In this document: piece after piece, positions 40,909 to 50,025 of the stretch
How positions within the stretch are numbered: position 1 is the first letter of the stretch
Layout: each line of letters starts with the position of its first letter
Assembly: GCF_029581355.1 (NCBI RefSeq)
Contig: NZ_CP120849.1
Span: 1,644,501 to 1,708,500 of the forward strand
DNA length: 64,000 nt
Reading direction: 5' to 3'
From: Parabacteroides chongii
GTDB taxonomy: Bacteria > Bacteroidota > Bacteroidia > Bacteroidales > Tannerellaceae
Made by a program: the position numbers and the translations under genes
Notes under the pieces: generated by a model
Databases searched by the model: none
Seen by the model: the letters and a program-made list of their open reading frames with translations, nothing else
What the model was told of the DNA's origin: nothing

Positions 40909-42717
40909 TTACTTTAAACCATTTATTAATGCTTTTGTTTTCGCTTCACCGATCAATTCTTTCAATTCTTCAAAGCTGGCTTCCCGGATTCTTTTTACGC
41001 TCTTGTACTGGCGTAAAAGTAATACTTTTGTTTTATCCCCGATCCCTTTGATGGTGTCCAGTTCGGAACGCGTCTGGCTTTTGCTTCGTTTGTCTTTGTG
41101 GAACGTGATGGCAAAGCGGTGCACTTCGTCCTGTATCTGGGTGAAGAAGCGGAACATCTGGCTTTGTATCGGCATACCTACCGTGACAGGAGGGAAGCCG
41201 AAAAGCAATTCCGAAGTCCGGTGCTTTCCGTCTTTAGCCAGACCGGCTATCGGTATATCCAGATGGAGCTCGTCCTGGATCACTTCGCGGACCACTTCCA
41301 TTTGCCCCTTTCCACCGTCAGTCAGTATCAGGTCGGGCAGGGGAGAACCTTCGTTAATCGCCCGCTGATAACGGCGTCGTACCACCTCTTTCATGGAGGC
41401 GTAATCGTCGGGACCGACTACTGTTTTTATGATGTATTTGCGGTAGTCCTTCTTCGATGGTTTCGCCATTTTGAAGACAACACAACCGGCAACGGCATCG
41501 CTTCCCTGTATATTCGAGTTATCGAAACATTCGATGTGTATCGGTAATTTGGGGAGGTGTAAAGCGTCCTGTACTTCTTTCAGGATACGTGTGCTCCGTT
41601 GCTCCGGATTGAGTTTTTCTGCCTGTTTCAAACGGTCTACCTTGAATTGCTTTACATTCATTTCCGAAAGCTCCAGCAGTTTCTTTTTATCTCCGCGTTG
41701 CGGCACCGTGAAAGAAACATTCCCCAGTTCCATCTCCACTTCAAAGGGAATGATGATCTCGCGTGCCGTACTTTTAAACCGGTCACGCATCTCTACGATG
41801 CCCAGGCTTAACAGTTCCTCTTTCGTTTCATCCAAACGTTTCTTGTATTCGAATGTATAAGCCTGAACGATGGCTCCGTTACCGATATGCATGAAATTAA
41901 TATAGGCAGACTTCTCGTTTTCTGCAAAAGAGAATACATCTATATTATGTAACAAAGGAGTAACAACCGTCGATTTGGAACGGTAGTTCTCGATCACTTC
42001 GTACTTTTCTTTTATTTTCTGCGCTTCTTCAAATTTTAGCTCGGCAGCCAAAGTCTGCATCTCTTCATACAGGTGCTTGCTGATCTGCGAAATATTTCCG
42101 CGAAGTATCTCCTTTATCTCGGAAATGTTTTTCTGATATTCTTCCTGTGATTGCAATCCGACACAAGGTCCTTTGCAACGTTTGATATGGTATTCCAGGC
42201 AAACATCGTATTTTCCGGCTGCAATCGATTCGGGTGTCAGCGGATATTTGCAGGTGCGCAACGGATAAAGTTCTTTCAACATCTGCAACATGACCTTGGC
42301 TGTATATACAGACGGATAGGGACCGTAGTACTGCGAACCGTCTTTTACTATATTCCGGGTTTGGAATACGCGCGGAAAATATTCGTTTTTGACCGTGATG
42401 GAAGGATAGGTCTTGTCATCCTTCAGCAATACATTGTAGCGAGGGCGGTACTGTTTGATCAGATTATTTTCGAGTAGGAGGGCGTCTTCTTCTGTGTTTA
42501 CGACAATGTATTTGATGTCGCGAATTTGCTTTACCAATACACGCGTCTTGTTGTTGTCGTGTTCCTTGTTGAAATAGGAGGATACACGACGCTTCAGGTT
42601 CTTCGCTTTGCCTACATAAATGATGGTTCCTTTCTCGTCGAAGTACTGGTAGCAACCAGGCTTGTCCGGCAGGATCGAAAGGATCATTTTAATATGTTTC
42701 TCAGTTTCCGCACTCAT
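40909..42717 (-). CDS. uvrC: Excinuclease ABC subunit C
   Basis: 602 residues. GIY-YIG nuclease at the N-terminus (about 12-95: PGCYQYFDEKGTIIYVGKAK with the catalytic tyrosines and Arg in KNLKRRVSSYF). UVR motif at about 205-240 (EEMQTLAAELKFEEAQKIKEKY), RNase-H-like second nuclease domain (IECFDNSNIQGSDAVAG, LTDGGKGQMEVV) and a C-terminal helix-hairpin-helix (TIKGIGDKTKVLLL). Makes both incisions in nucleotide excision repair. First gene of the leftward uvrC-dtd-mazG-deoC cluster. Confidence 0.98.
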   Translation of the reverse strand: MSAETEKHIKMILSILPDKPGCYQYFDEKGTIIYVGKAKNLKRRVSSYFNKEHDNNKTRVLVKQIRDIKYIVVNTEEDALLLENNLIKQYRPRYNVLLKDDKTYPSITVKNEYFPRVFQTRNIVKDGSQYYGPYPSVYTAKVMLQMLKELYPLRTCKYPLTPESIAAGKYDVCLEYHIKRCKGPCVGLQSQEEYQKNISEIKEILRGNISQISKHLYEEMQTLAAELKFEEAQKIKEKYEVIENYRSKSTVVTPLLHNIDVFSFAENEKSAYINFMHIGNGAIVQAYTFEYKKRLDETKEELLSLGIVEMRDRFKSTAREIIIPFEVEMELGNVSFTVPQRGDKKKLLELSEMNVKQFKVDRLKQAEKLNPEQRSTRILKEVQDALHLPKLPIHIECFDNSNIQGSDAVAGCVVFKMAKPSKKDYRKYIIKTVVGPDDYASMKEVVRRRYQRAINEGSPLPDLILTDGGKGQMEVVREVIQDELHLDIPIAGLAKDGKHRTSELLFGFPPVTVGMPIQSQMFRFFTQIQDEVHRFAITFHKDKRSKSQTRSELDTIKGIGDKTKVLLLRQYKSVKRIREASFEELKELIGEAKTKALINGLK

Positions 42718-42775
42718 TTTGTTTTACTCTTTCTGTCCTATTCCCAGTGTTTTACCTTCTTTTACCTAAAGTAAA

Positions 42776-42791
42776 TGTTTCACGTGGAACA
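42776..42791. promoter_or_regulatory. parS: parS site (ParB/Spo0J binding)
   Basis: TGTTTCACGTGGAACA is an exact match, on the reverse strand, to the conserved bacterial parS consensus TGTTNCACGTGAAACA. It lies in the short gap between uvrC and mnmG. parS sites load ParB for chromosome segregation and cluster near the replication origin, and mnmG (gidA) is often origin-proximal. No other full match was noticed in the window. Confidence 0.85.
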
Positions 42792-42800
42792 ATTCGCGTT

Positions 42801-44678
42801 TTATCTTCCGAGCAGTACCAGCAGGATGTTGATGTCGCTCGGGGAGATGCCTGGAATACGGCTTGCCTGGGCAATCGTGTCCGGGTCTATTCGTGTTAGT
42901 TTCTGCCGTGCCTCCGTCGATAAAGACTGGATCGAATTGTAATCGAACTTGCCTTTGATATGGATATTTTCGAGGCGGTTTATTTTGTCTGCGATGATTT
43001 GTTCGCGACGGATATAACCGCTGTATTTAATCAGTATCTCTGCCGCTTCGATGATCTCTTCCCTTCGTGCAACGGATACTTTATCCAACTCTGTACGGAA
43101 GGCCGGAACGAGTTCGGCAATATTCTCCAGTGTAACCTGAGGGCGGGGAATCAGGTCGATCAGTTTGCAACCGTGAGAGAGTGGGGTTGTCCCCAGGTTT
43201 TCCAATCCGCTGTTTATGTATTGCGGCTTTACCGAGTAATTCTCTGCAAAACGGATGATCGCATCCCGTTGCTCTTTCTTTTCGGTGAGCAGCTCGTAAC
43301 GATCCTGTTTGGCTAAACCTAGCTGATAGGATTTTTCCGTCAGTCGCATATCGGCATCGTCTTGCCGGAGCAGGATGCGGTATTCGGCACGGGAGGTGAA
43401 CATACGGTAAGGTTCGTCTACACCTTTCGTCACGAGGTCGTCGATCAGCACGCCGATATAGGCTTCGTCGCGTCCCAGGATGAATGGTTCTCCGCCGTGG
43501 CAATTGATGTGAGCATTGATACCAGCCATGAGACCTTGTCCGCCTGCCTCTTCGTATCCCGTGGTTCCGTTGATCTGTCCGGCAAAGAACAGGTTGCGGA
43601 TTCGTTTTGTTTCCAGATTATGATGTAACTGCGTCGGATCGAAGAAGTCGTATTCGATGGCATATCCCGGACGGTAGATATGGATATCCCTGAATGCCGG
43701 AATAGCTTGTAGGGCACGTAGCTGAATGTCGAGTGGGAGAGAAGAGGAGAAACCGTTCAGGTAATACTCCTGTGTCGTCTCACCTTCGGGCTCTAAGAAC
43801 AGCTGGTGCTGGTTCTTGTCGGCAAACGTGACAATCTTCGTTTCAATGCTCGGGCAGTAACGCGGTCCGATACTCTGGATCTGTCCGTTGTATAACGGAG
43901 AGTCGGGGAGACCTTCGCGCAAAATATTGTGACAGGCTTCGTTGGTGAAAGTCGTCCAGCAACTGAGCTGTTTCAACGGACGCGGCTGGATATCGAGATA
44001 GGAGAACTTATGGAAATCGTTCTCTCCCGGCTGTTCGCCCATTTCATCGAAATGTACGCTTCTTCCGTCAATACGAACCGGGGTTCCGGTCTTCATCCGT
44101 TCCGATTTGATACCTAATGAAACCAGTTGTTCCGTCAATCCGGTGGCTGCCGGTTCGGAGATGCGTCCGCCGCGTATTTGCGTTCGTCCGATATGCATCA
44201 GACCGTTCAGGAAAGTGCCGTTGGTCAGAACGACGCTTTTCGCACGGAATTCTACATTCATATTCGTCTTAACGCCGCAAACGGTGTCACCATCCAGGAG
44301 GATTTCGCGGACGGTATCCTGCCACATGTATAAATTGGGAAGATTTTCCAGTATTCCCCGCCAGCAATCTATAAAACGGGCACGGTCGCTTTGTGAGCGC
44401 GGACTCCACATGGCAGGTCCTTTACTCCGGTTCAACATACGGAACTGAATAGCGGTACGGTCTGTAACAATACCCATATACCCTCCCAGTGCATCAATCT
44501 CACGAACGATCTGTCCTTTGGCGATACCGCCTACGGCCGGATTGCAACTCATCTGTGCAATCTTGTTCATGTCCATTGTGATAAGAAGCGTTTTCGAACC
44601 CAGGTTGGCGGCAGCTGCTGCGGCTTCACAGCCTGCATGACCGGCACCTACCACGATCACATCGTAATTGAAAGTCAT
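42801..44678 (-). CDS. mnmG: tRNA uridine 5-carboxymethylaminomethyl modification enzyme MnmG
   Basis: 625 residues from MTFNYDVIVVGAGHAGCEAA. The frame is open 20 codons further up, but a -7 box TATCTTTG at 44705-44712 lies inside that extension, so the internal start is right. FAD-binding GxGxxG at the N-terminus, the insertion domain with RGGRISEPAATGLTEQL, GQINGTTGYEEAGGQGLMAG, and the helical C-terminal domain that contacts MnmE (ending SDINILLVLLGR). Modifies wobble uridine 34 of several tRNAs together with MnmE. Confidence 0.98.
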   Translation of the reverse strand: MTFNYDVIVVGAGHAGCEAAAAAANLGSKTLLITMDMNKIAQMSCNPAVGGIAKGQIVREIDALGGYMGIVTDRTAIQFRMLNRSKGPAMWSPRSQSDRARFIDCWRGILENLPNLYMWQDTVREILLDGDTVCGVKTNMNVEFRAKSVVLTNGTFLNGLMHIGRTQIRGGRISEPAATGLTEQLVSLGIKSERMKTGTPVRIDGRSVHFDEMGEQPGENDFHKFSYLDIQPRPLKQLSCWTTFTNEACHNILREGLPDSPLYNGQIQSIGPRYCPSIETKIVTFADKNQHQLFLEPEGETTQEYYLNGFSSSLPLDIQLRALQAIPAFRDIHIYRPGYAIEYDFFDPTQLHHNLETKRIRNLFFAGQINGTTGYEEAGGQGLMAGINAHINCHGGEPFILGRDEAYIGVLIDDLVTKGVDEPYRMFTSRAEYRILLRQDDADMRLTEKSYQLGLAKQDRYELLTEKKEQRDAIIRFAENYSVKPQYINSGLENLGTTPLSHGCKLIDLIPRPQVTLENIAELVPAFRTELDKVSVARREEIIEAAEILIKYSGYIRREQIIADKINRLENIHIKGKFDYNSIQSLSTEARQKLTRIDPDTIAQASRIPGISPSDINILLVLLGR

Positions 44679-44704
44679 TGTCGTAATTATCTTTGTTTCT
44701 TCTG

Positions 44705-44712
44705 CAAAGATA
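44705..44712 (-). promoter_or_regulatory. -7 box of mnmG
   Basis: Leftward TATCTTTG, with a predicted start about 20 bases before the mnmG ATG. It decides the choice of start codon. Confidence 0.55.
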
Positions 44713-44783
44713 GTCATACTCCGCCTTTTAGTCATCATCCCAAAGGATATTTTGCTTATGCTTTGTTTCGTTAAAGGTTTCGG

Positions 44784-45539
44784 TCATAATTCCTTTAAAA
44801 CATCCATCACGTAGTTTCGCCGTTGCCGGGAGATAGGGATGGACGATCCGTCTTTCATGCGGATATATCCTCCGTCGCTTTTGATGAAACTTTTGATCTC
44901 ATCCAGGTTGATCAGATGCGATTGGTGTACGCGCAGGAAATGATAAGGGGTTAATAGCTCGTCGAATTCTTTTAATGTTTTGGAGACAACCAGTTTCTCA
45001 CCTGTCTTTAGATAGAAAGTCGTATAGTTGCTTTCCGACTCGCAACGGATGATGGAGCCGATCTCTACAAACTCTATTTTATCGGCGACAGACAGTGCTA
45101 TTTTTTTTTGTTTGTCTATCGCCCGCGTGTTCTGCAGGAGGTTCTGCATCCGTTTGTTTTCCTGTTTCCGCAAGACTACCTGGATGGCTTTGTCTACGGC
45201 ATGTGTTAGCTCTTCCGGGTCGATCGGTTTCAATAGATAGTCGAGTGCACTGAAACGGATTGCCTGGATCGCATAGCTGTCGTAGGCGGTTACAAAGATC
45301 ACCTCAAAAGGAATATCCGGAAGACTTTCCAGAAGGGAAAAACCGGTATCGTCACCCAGCCGGATATCCAAAAAGAGGATATCCGGTTTTGCTTCGGGTA
45401 GGACGGTACGAGCTTCCGTAACGGAACTGCAGATGGCCGATATGCTGATCTGCGGGCAATAGGTCCTGATCATACGGAGCAGGTTCTCCCGGTTTCCCTG
45501 CTCGTCATCTACAATTGTTGCGGTTATTTTCGTATTCAT
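44784..45539 (-). CDS. LytTR-type response regulator
   Basis: 251 residues from MNTKITATIVDDEQGN. Receiver domain with acidic pair Asp11/Asp12, phospho-acceptor Asp58 (ILFLDIRLG) and the conserved lysine in DYLLKPIDPEEL. A linker follows, then a LytTR DNA-binding domain at about 150-250 (VEIGSIIRCESESNYTTFYL, FLRVHQSHLINLDEIKSF). It starts 8 bp after the stop of the sensor kinase and forms a two-component pair with it. Targets unknown. No -7 box of its own was seen. Confidence 0.95.
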   Translation of the reverse strand: MNTKITATIVDDEQGNRENLLRMIRTYCPQISISAICSSVTEARTVLPEAKPDILFLDIRLGDDTGFSLLESLPDIPFEVIFVTAYDSYAIQAIRFSALDYLLKPIDPEELTHAVDKAIQVVLRKQENKRMQNLLQNTRAIDKQKKIALSVADKIEFVEIGSIIRCESESNYTTFYLKTGEKLVVSKTLKEFDELLTPYHFLRVHQSHLINLDEIKSFIKSDGGYIRMKDGSSIPISRQRRNYVMDVLKEL

Positions 45540-45547
45540 ATTTTGCG

Positions 45548-48163
45548 TTATAAAGGAATGGATAACCGGACATGGCAACCGGAGACAGCTTCTTTTTCCT
45601 GCCTGTTTTCGATTGTAACACCGATTTCCGTATTGTACAAAGTCTTTAATATTTCGAACTCGTTGGTGACGGCACGGATACCGAAACCTCCGTTCTCTTC
45701 TGTTTTCAGTCCGGGACCATCGTCGGTGATGTCGATTATCAACAACTGGTTTTGCAAAGATAATCGAATTGTAATCTCTCCGGTACCACGCGGGGCGATT
45801 CCGTGTTTAACTGCATTTTCAACGAAAGGTTGTATCAGCATTCCTGGTATCTCGATCGTATCCGGCTGGATGTTTTCGTCTACTGTCAGGGAATAGGAGA
45901 AGGGGAAACGAAGTTGTTCGAGTTTCAAATATAACTGTAGCTGTTCGATCTCGTCGGAGAGGGGAACAAGCTTCTTTTCGGATGTGGCCAGTACCTTCCG
46001 CAGTAAGCGGGAGAAGTCGATCAGATATTTATTCGCCTCCTGATTGGCGGAGCGATTGATCAAATTCTGGATCGAGCTGAGTGCGTTAAAGATGAAATGC
46101 GGATTCATCTGGGAACGGATCGCACGGAGTTCGAGTTCACGGATACGACGGCGGTTAAGCTCCTGCTTTTGTTTGTTTTTGGTTCGGAAATAGTAAATAA
46201 GACCGATGATCGCAGCGAGTAAAAACGCACCTATAACACCTTCTTTGAATCCTTTTATGAAATCGTTAAAGGATTTGTCTTCTCTGCTCAGGTCTTTTTT
46301 TACTAAATCAATGATTGTGTCTATGTCAAAATCCCAGAGTCTCCGATAGAGAATAGTTCCGTCTTCGCACATCAGAATGGTGAGTGGGTAGATACCCTTA
46401 GACTTTAAATCTTGTGCTTGCTGGCTGGGTATAGCTTTGTATGGCTTTACCTTCTCCGCATTATGAGAGGAGAAATTTGAGTATAGTTCGAGTTGTATGG
46501 TGGAAGTTAGTCCTTCCGCTTCAATACGCTGTTTCAAGTCGAGTGCGTTTTGGAGAATATTGGCGGGAAGACCATCCCATGTCAATAGTTGTAACAGGAT
46601 GTATTTCCGGTCGTTTCCTTTCGCCAGGTGCAGGCTGTCGGTTATAATTAGACCGGTTTCTTTAATATTCTTTCCGGCTTCAAAAGGTAACAGCTTGTTG
46701 TATGTCTTTTTTAGATCGTTTGTCAGGCTGGTATCCGGGCAGGAACTGATAAAATCGTTGTAATCCGCTTCTAATTCGGATAGCATTTTTTCACCCATTA
46801 AAGCCTTTAGATTAACTTTGTTTACTTGATATTTTGGATAACCGGAAAGGATTTGTTTAGTTAATAGATAGTCTTCCTGTGGAGTTAATTCTTTCTGCTT
46901 GTTCAGACGTAGATTATCCGACTTGAGTTCCTGTTTTTTATAGATAGTATACTCGTACAGGAAATAGTCATAATTTGCAGCATCCGGTTTTTTCAGGTTG
47001 TATGCATAATCGATAAGTGGATTGACCGATGCAAAGTGGGGGGCTTGCCAGCTGAGCAAACCGCTTTTATGCCAGTCTTCTTTGTCGGTGTAATACATAT
47101 AGCGTTGTAGGATAACAGCTCCTTTGAGATACTGTTCCGAGCGTTCGAATACCTTTCGCCAATAGGGGTCCATCTTTCCAAAATCTTTCTCCAAGACCGT
47201 TTGAAAAAGAGCATTACGGGACTGGAAAGCTTTTTCCAGCTCGTCGGGTTGTCTGAGGTTGAAAGCAAATATGTCAGACTCATAGAGGTTGGCGAACCTT
47301 CGATAGCCGTATTGGAAGTTGTTTTGCTCGTTTCCTCGTCCTTCGTAACGGATGCGATGTGTATCTGTATATAGTTTTTTGTCCTGAACAATGGAATCTC
47401 CGGGAGTTAGTAATAGCGTTTTTTGTTCTCCGACTTTGTATTCTGTCGGGTAGGGGATAAATATTTTTTTATGAACGGTTGAATCTCCAGATGTGTCGAG
47501 ATCTAAATTGCAGCAGGTAAATTCCGTATTTGGAGGAAGAGGGAAGGAGGCTTCGATAATTCGTGTATTCGGTGTCGGAAAGTTAGGTAGGCCCTCACTC
47601 CATCCGGTCAGAAGATCGTTGGCTGTCGAGGTGACAAGCTTGTCCAGATTTAAAGAATCCTGAACAGATACATCCGTATTGGCTGATAATCCCTCTTGTC
47701 TTACTCCGAAAGGAATATACGTTTTCGAATAGGAGTAGAGTGAGTTCGTTCTGTCGAAAGTGAGTGCTTTTCCACTCTTCCGATCGTATGTGACATGTAG
47801 AATCTGTTTGTCAGAGGTACTGTCTTTAAAACCGAAATCCTGCTGGTAACGATTGTCGAAATAATAAAATCCCTGTTTCTCTTTATCATTGTGACAATCA
47901 TACAGGTTATCCAGCGTATAATCGATAGAAATAGACTTATCCGTTCTGTCTATCACCGTTGCCCGGATAATGACCCTCCGGATATTCTCTGCTCTCCAGG
48001 GAATCTCTTCCTGGATTCCCGGTGCTACATAAGGATAATAATGAACACACTCAAAAGTGAACCAATCCCCTTTTTTAAGAGAATCGCGACTGTAAGGAGT
48101 GAATGATTCCGCCCATCCGTTCCATGCCAGACATACGAATAAAAATAAGAGCCTTACTTTCAT
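45548..48163 (-). CDS. LytS-type sensor histidine kinase with large periplasmic domain
   Basis: 871 residues from MKVRLLFLFVCLAWNGWA, a signal peptide; a longer upstream frame is rejected. About 590 residues are periplasmic. Their last part (about 510-625) looks like a thioredoxin/TlpA-like fold without the CxxC motif (KYILLQLLTWDGLP, IYPLTILMCEDGTILYRR). A membrane helix lies at about 645-665 (GVIGAFLLAAIIGLIYYF). The His_kinase domain has His689 in SQMNPHFIFNALSSIQNLI and an HATPase with PFVENAVKHG and DDGPGL. It phosphorylates the LytTR regulator encoded next. The ligand is unknown. Front and middle parts match no domain I can name. Confidence 0.88.
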   Translation of the reverse strand: MKVRLLFLFVCLAWNGWAESFTPYSRDSLKKGDWFTFECVHYYPYVAPGIQEEIPWRAENIRRVIIRATVIDRTDKSISIDYTLDNLYDCHNDKEKQGFYYFDNRYQQDFGFKDSTSDKQILHVTYDRKSGKALTFDRTNSLYSYSKTYIPFGVRQEGLSANTDVSVQDSLNLDKLVTSTANDLLTGWSEGLPNFPTPNTRIIEASFPLPPNTEFTCCNLDLDTSGDSTVHKKIFIPYPTEYKVGEQKTLLLTPGDSIVQDKKLYTDTHRIRYEGRGNEQNNFQYGYRRFANLYESDIFAFNLRQPDELEKAFQSRNALFQTVLEKDFGKMDPYWRKVFERSEQYLKGAVILQRYMYYTDKEDWHKSGLLSWQAPHFASVNPLIDYAYNLKKPDAANYDYFLYEYTIYKKQELKSDNLRLNKQKELTPQEDYLLTKQILSGYPKYQVNKVNLKALMGEKMLSELEADYNDFISSCPDTSLTNDLKKTYNKLLPFEAGKNIKETGLIITDSLHLAKGNDRKYILLQLLTWDGLPANILQNALDLKQRIEAEGLTSTIQLELYSNFSSHNAEKVKPYKAIPSQQAQDLKSKGIYPLTILMCEDGTILYRRLWDFDIDTIIDLVKKDLSREDKSFNDFIKGFKEGVIGAFLLAAIIGLIYYFRTKNKQKQELNRRRIRELELRAIRSQMNPHFIFNALSSIQNLINRSANQEANKYLIDFSRLLRKVLATSEKKLVPLSDEIEQLQLYLKLEQLRFPFSYSLTVDENIQPDTIEIPGMLIQPFVENAVKHGIAPRGTGEITIRLSLQNQLLIIDITDDGPGLKTEENGGFGIRAVTNEFEILKTLYNTEIGVTIENRQEKEAVSGCHVRLSIPL

Positions 48164-48330
48164 ATCTGTAAATTTAAGATGAAAAATTAGATTACAGACC
48201 AAATGTAGAGAGAAAGACTCTTGCGTGGCCGGGAAATGAGTAAATGGTAGTTGCGAGTGAGTAATAATGTAACATTTGAACATAAATATAAATAATGAAC
48301 TGAATAGGATGATAAAGAATAAAAAAATAC

Positions 48331-48338
48331 TATGTTTG
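48331..48338 (+). promoter_or_regulatory. -7 box of the YhcG-type nuclease gene
   Basis: TATGTTTG fits TAnnTTTG. It overlaps an upstream in-frame ATG (48332), so that ATG cannot be the start; the ATG at 48371 is used. Confidence 0.5.
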
Positions 48339-48370
48339 CATACATAATTATTAATAACAAATCCGAGACT

Positions 48371-49429
48371 ATGAACAATTTAATTAAAGCGGACAATGAG
48401 TATCAGCAATGGTTGGCTAATCTCAAAAAACGTATCAAACAAAGTCAGATAAAGGCTGCTGTAAAGGTTAACACTGAATTATTAGAACTATATTGGAGTA
48501 TAGGTTCTGATATTGTAAAGAAACAGACCGAATCTGATTGGGGAGATGGAATTATTGAACAACTAAGTCTTGATCTACGGCTGGCCTTCCCGGAAATCAA
48601 AGGTTTTTCTTCTCGTAATTTGTGGTATATGAAGAAGTGGTTTTTGTTTTACTCTGGTGAAAATATAAAACTGCACCAAGTTGGTGCAGAATCTTCATCA
48701 AAGATGCCACAGTTTGTAGCAGAAATTCCATGGAGACATCATACTGAAATAATAACTAAATGCAAATCTATCGAAGAAGCATTGTTTTATATAAAAAAGA
48801 CCTTACAGGAGGGTTGGAGTCGTGCTATCTTAATCCATTATATAGGGGTTGATTTATATAGATCACAAGGGAAAACTATTTCAAACTTCTCCTCAACTTT
48901 ACCTTCTTTACAAAGTGAACTTGCACAAGATATGTTGAAAGATCCTTACAATTTTGATTTTCTTACATTAACGGAAGGATATAAAGAAAAAGAATTGGAG
49001 AAGGCTTTAACAGACAATCTTACTCGATTTTTATTGGAGCTTGGAACCGGTTTTGCTTTTGTAGGACGTCAAGTTCCTATTCAGGTCGGTGAATCATCTT
49101 ATTATATTGATATGTTATTTTATCATTTCAGGATGAAGTGCTTTGTTGTAGTCGAATTAAAAACAGTGAAGTTTGAACCTGAATTTGCAGGTAAATTAAA
49201 TTTTTATGTAACAGCTATTGATAGGCAGATGCGGGATAAGGATGATAATCCGACTATTGGTTTATTGATATGTAAAGACAAAGAAGATGTAATTGCTGAA
49301 TATACTTTGGCTGATATACAAAAACCTTTAGGTATATCTGCTTATGATCTGAATAATATTTTACCAGAGACATTTAGAAGCAGTCTTCCTACTATTGAGG
49401 AAATTGAAAAGAATATGAAGAACTTTTGA
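48371..49429 (+). CDS. yhcG: YhcG-family PDDEXK nuclease (DUF1016)
   Basis: 352 residues from MNNLIKADNEYQQWLANLKK. The N-terminal DUF1016 helical domain (about 10-160) has ELYWSIGSDIVKKQ and RNLWYMKKWF. The C-terminal nuclease (about 220-345) shows ELGTGFAFVGRQVPIQV, YYIDMLFYH with the catalytic aspartate and CFVVVELKT with the E-x-K pair. Members are found near phage, transposon and restriction genes; a role in nucleic-acid defence or maintenance is suspected, not shown. Codon use is AT-richer than the neighbours, suggesting acquisition. It stands alone between the sensor kinase and ybeY. Confidence 0.88.
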   Translation: MNNLIKADNEYQQWLANLKKRIKQSQIKAAVKVNTELLELYWSIGSDIVKKQTESDWGDGIIEQLSLDLRLAFPEIKGFSSRNLWYMKKWFLFYSGENIKLHQVGAESSSKMPQFVAEIPWRHHTEIITKCKSIEEALFYIKKTLQEGWSRAILIHYIGVDLYRSQGKTISNFSSTLPSLQSELAQDMLKDPYNFDFLTLTEGYKEKELEKALTDNLTRFLLELGTGFAFVGRQVPIQVGESSYYIDMLFYHFRMKCFVVVELKTVKFEPEFAGKLNFYVTAIDRQMRDKDDNPTIGLLICKDKEDVIAEYTLADIQKPLGISAYDLNNILPETFRSSLPTIEEIEKNMKNF

Positions 49430-49447
49430 TATAAATAGATAAATAAT

Positions 49448-49474
49448 AATGCCGGGATCACCCCTCCCGGCATT
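49448..49474. terminator. Terminator shared by yhcG and ybeY
   Basis: AATGCCGGG and CCCGGCATT pair around an 9-base loop. It overlaps the last codons of ybeY and lies 19 bp past the yhcG stop. There is no long T-run, so efficiency is uncertain. Confidence 0.5.
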
Positions 49475-49892
49475 CCTCCGGCAAGATAGCCAAAGCCTTA
49501 TTTTCGTTTTCTTCCATGATCTCCCTCTCCCCCGGGCCTTTGTCGTTGATGCCGCATAGATGAAGAATTCCGTGGATGATCGTGCGGTGCAATTCTTCGT
49601 TATAAGGTGTTTCGAACTTTTCTGAATTTGTTTTCACTGTATCCAGGCTAATGAAAAGATCACCTGATATTTTGTTGCCGCTGGTGTAATCGAATGTGAT
49701 GATATCGGTGTAATAATCGTGTTGCAGATACTGGCGGTTTACCTCCAGGATCTTTTCGTCGGAACAAAAGATATAGCTGATATCCCCTGTCTTTTTCCCG
49801 TATGTTTCTGTCACCGCTTTGATCCAGCTGCTGACAGCTCTCTTTTTGATAGCCGGAAGTTCGATGTCTTCCGCGTAAAATGATATTGCCAT
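49458..49892 (-). CDS. ybeY: Endoribonuclease YbeY (rRNA maturation)
   Basis: 144 residues. The zinc-binding segment reads HGILHLCGINDKGPGE: the first two histidines of the HxxxHxxxxxH motif are present but the third position is not histidine, as seen in other Bacteroidota members where an acidic residue may serve. DYYTDIITFDY precedes it, as expected. It trims 16S rRNA 3' ends and takes part in 70S quality control. Monocistronic. Confidence 0.92.
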   Translation of the reverse strand: MAISFYAEDIELPAIKKRAVSSWIKAVTETYGKKTGDISYIFCSDEKILEVNRQYLQHDYYTDIITFDYTSGNKISGDLFISLDTVKTNSEKFETPYNEELHRTIIHGILHLCGINDKGPGEREIMEENENKALAILPEECREG

Positions 49893-50025
49893 AATGCTAT
49901 TATTTATCTTGTTTCTTTATCAGAATGATTTGTTAAAAAATATTACCCGGTATACTAATTCCAATTACCTGCACTAGTAATCCGATTTACCCGGTATAGT
50001 AGTGACATTTTGATACTATGGAAGT

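Noticed and set aside
44679..44738. N-terminal extension of MnmG
   Set aside because: The extension contains the -7 promoter box and does not resemble the family. The conserved start MTFNYDVIVVG is used. For the same kind of reason the longer starts of the GH3, LytTR and sensor kinase genes were not used.
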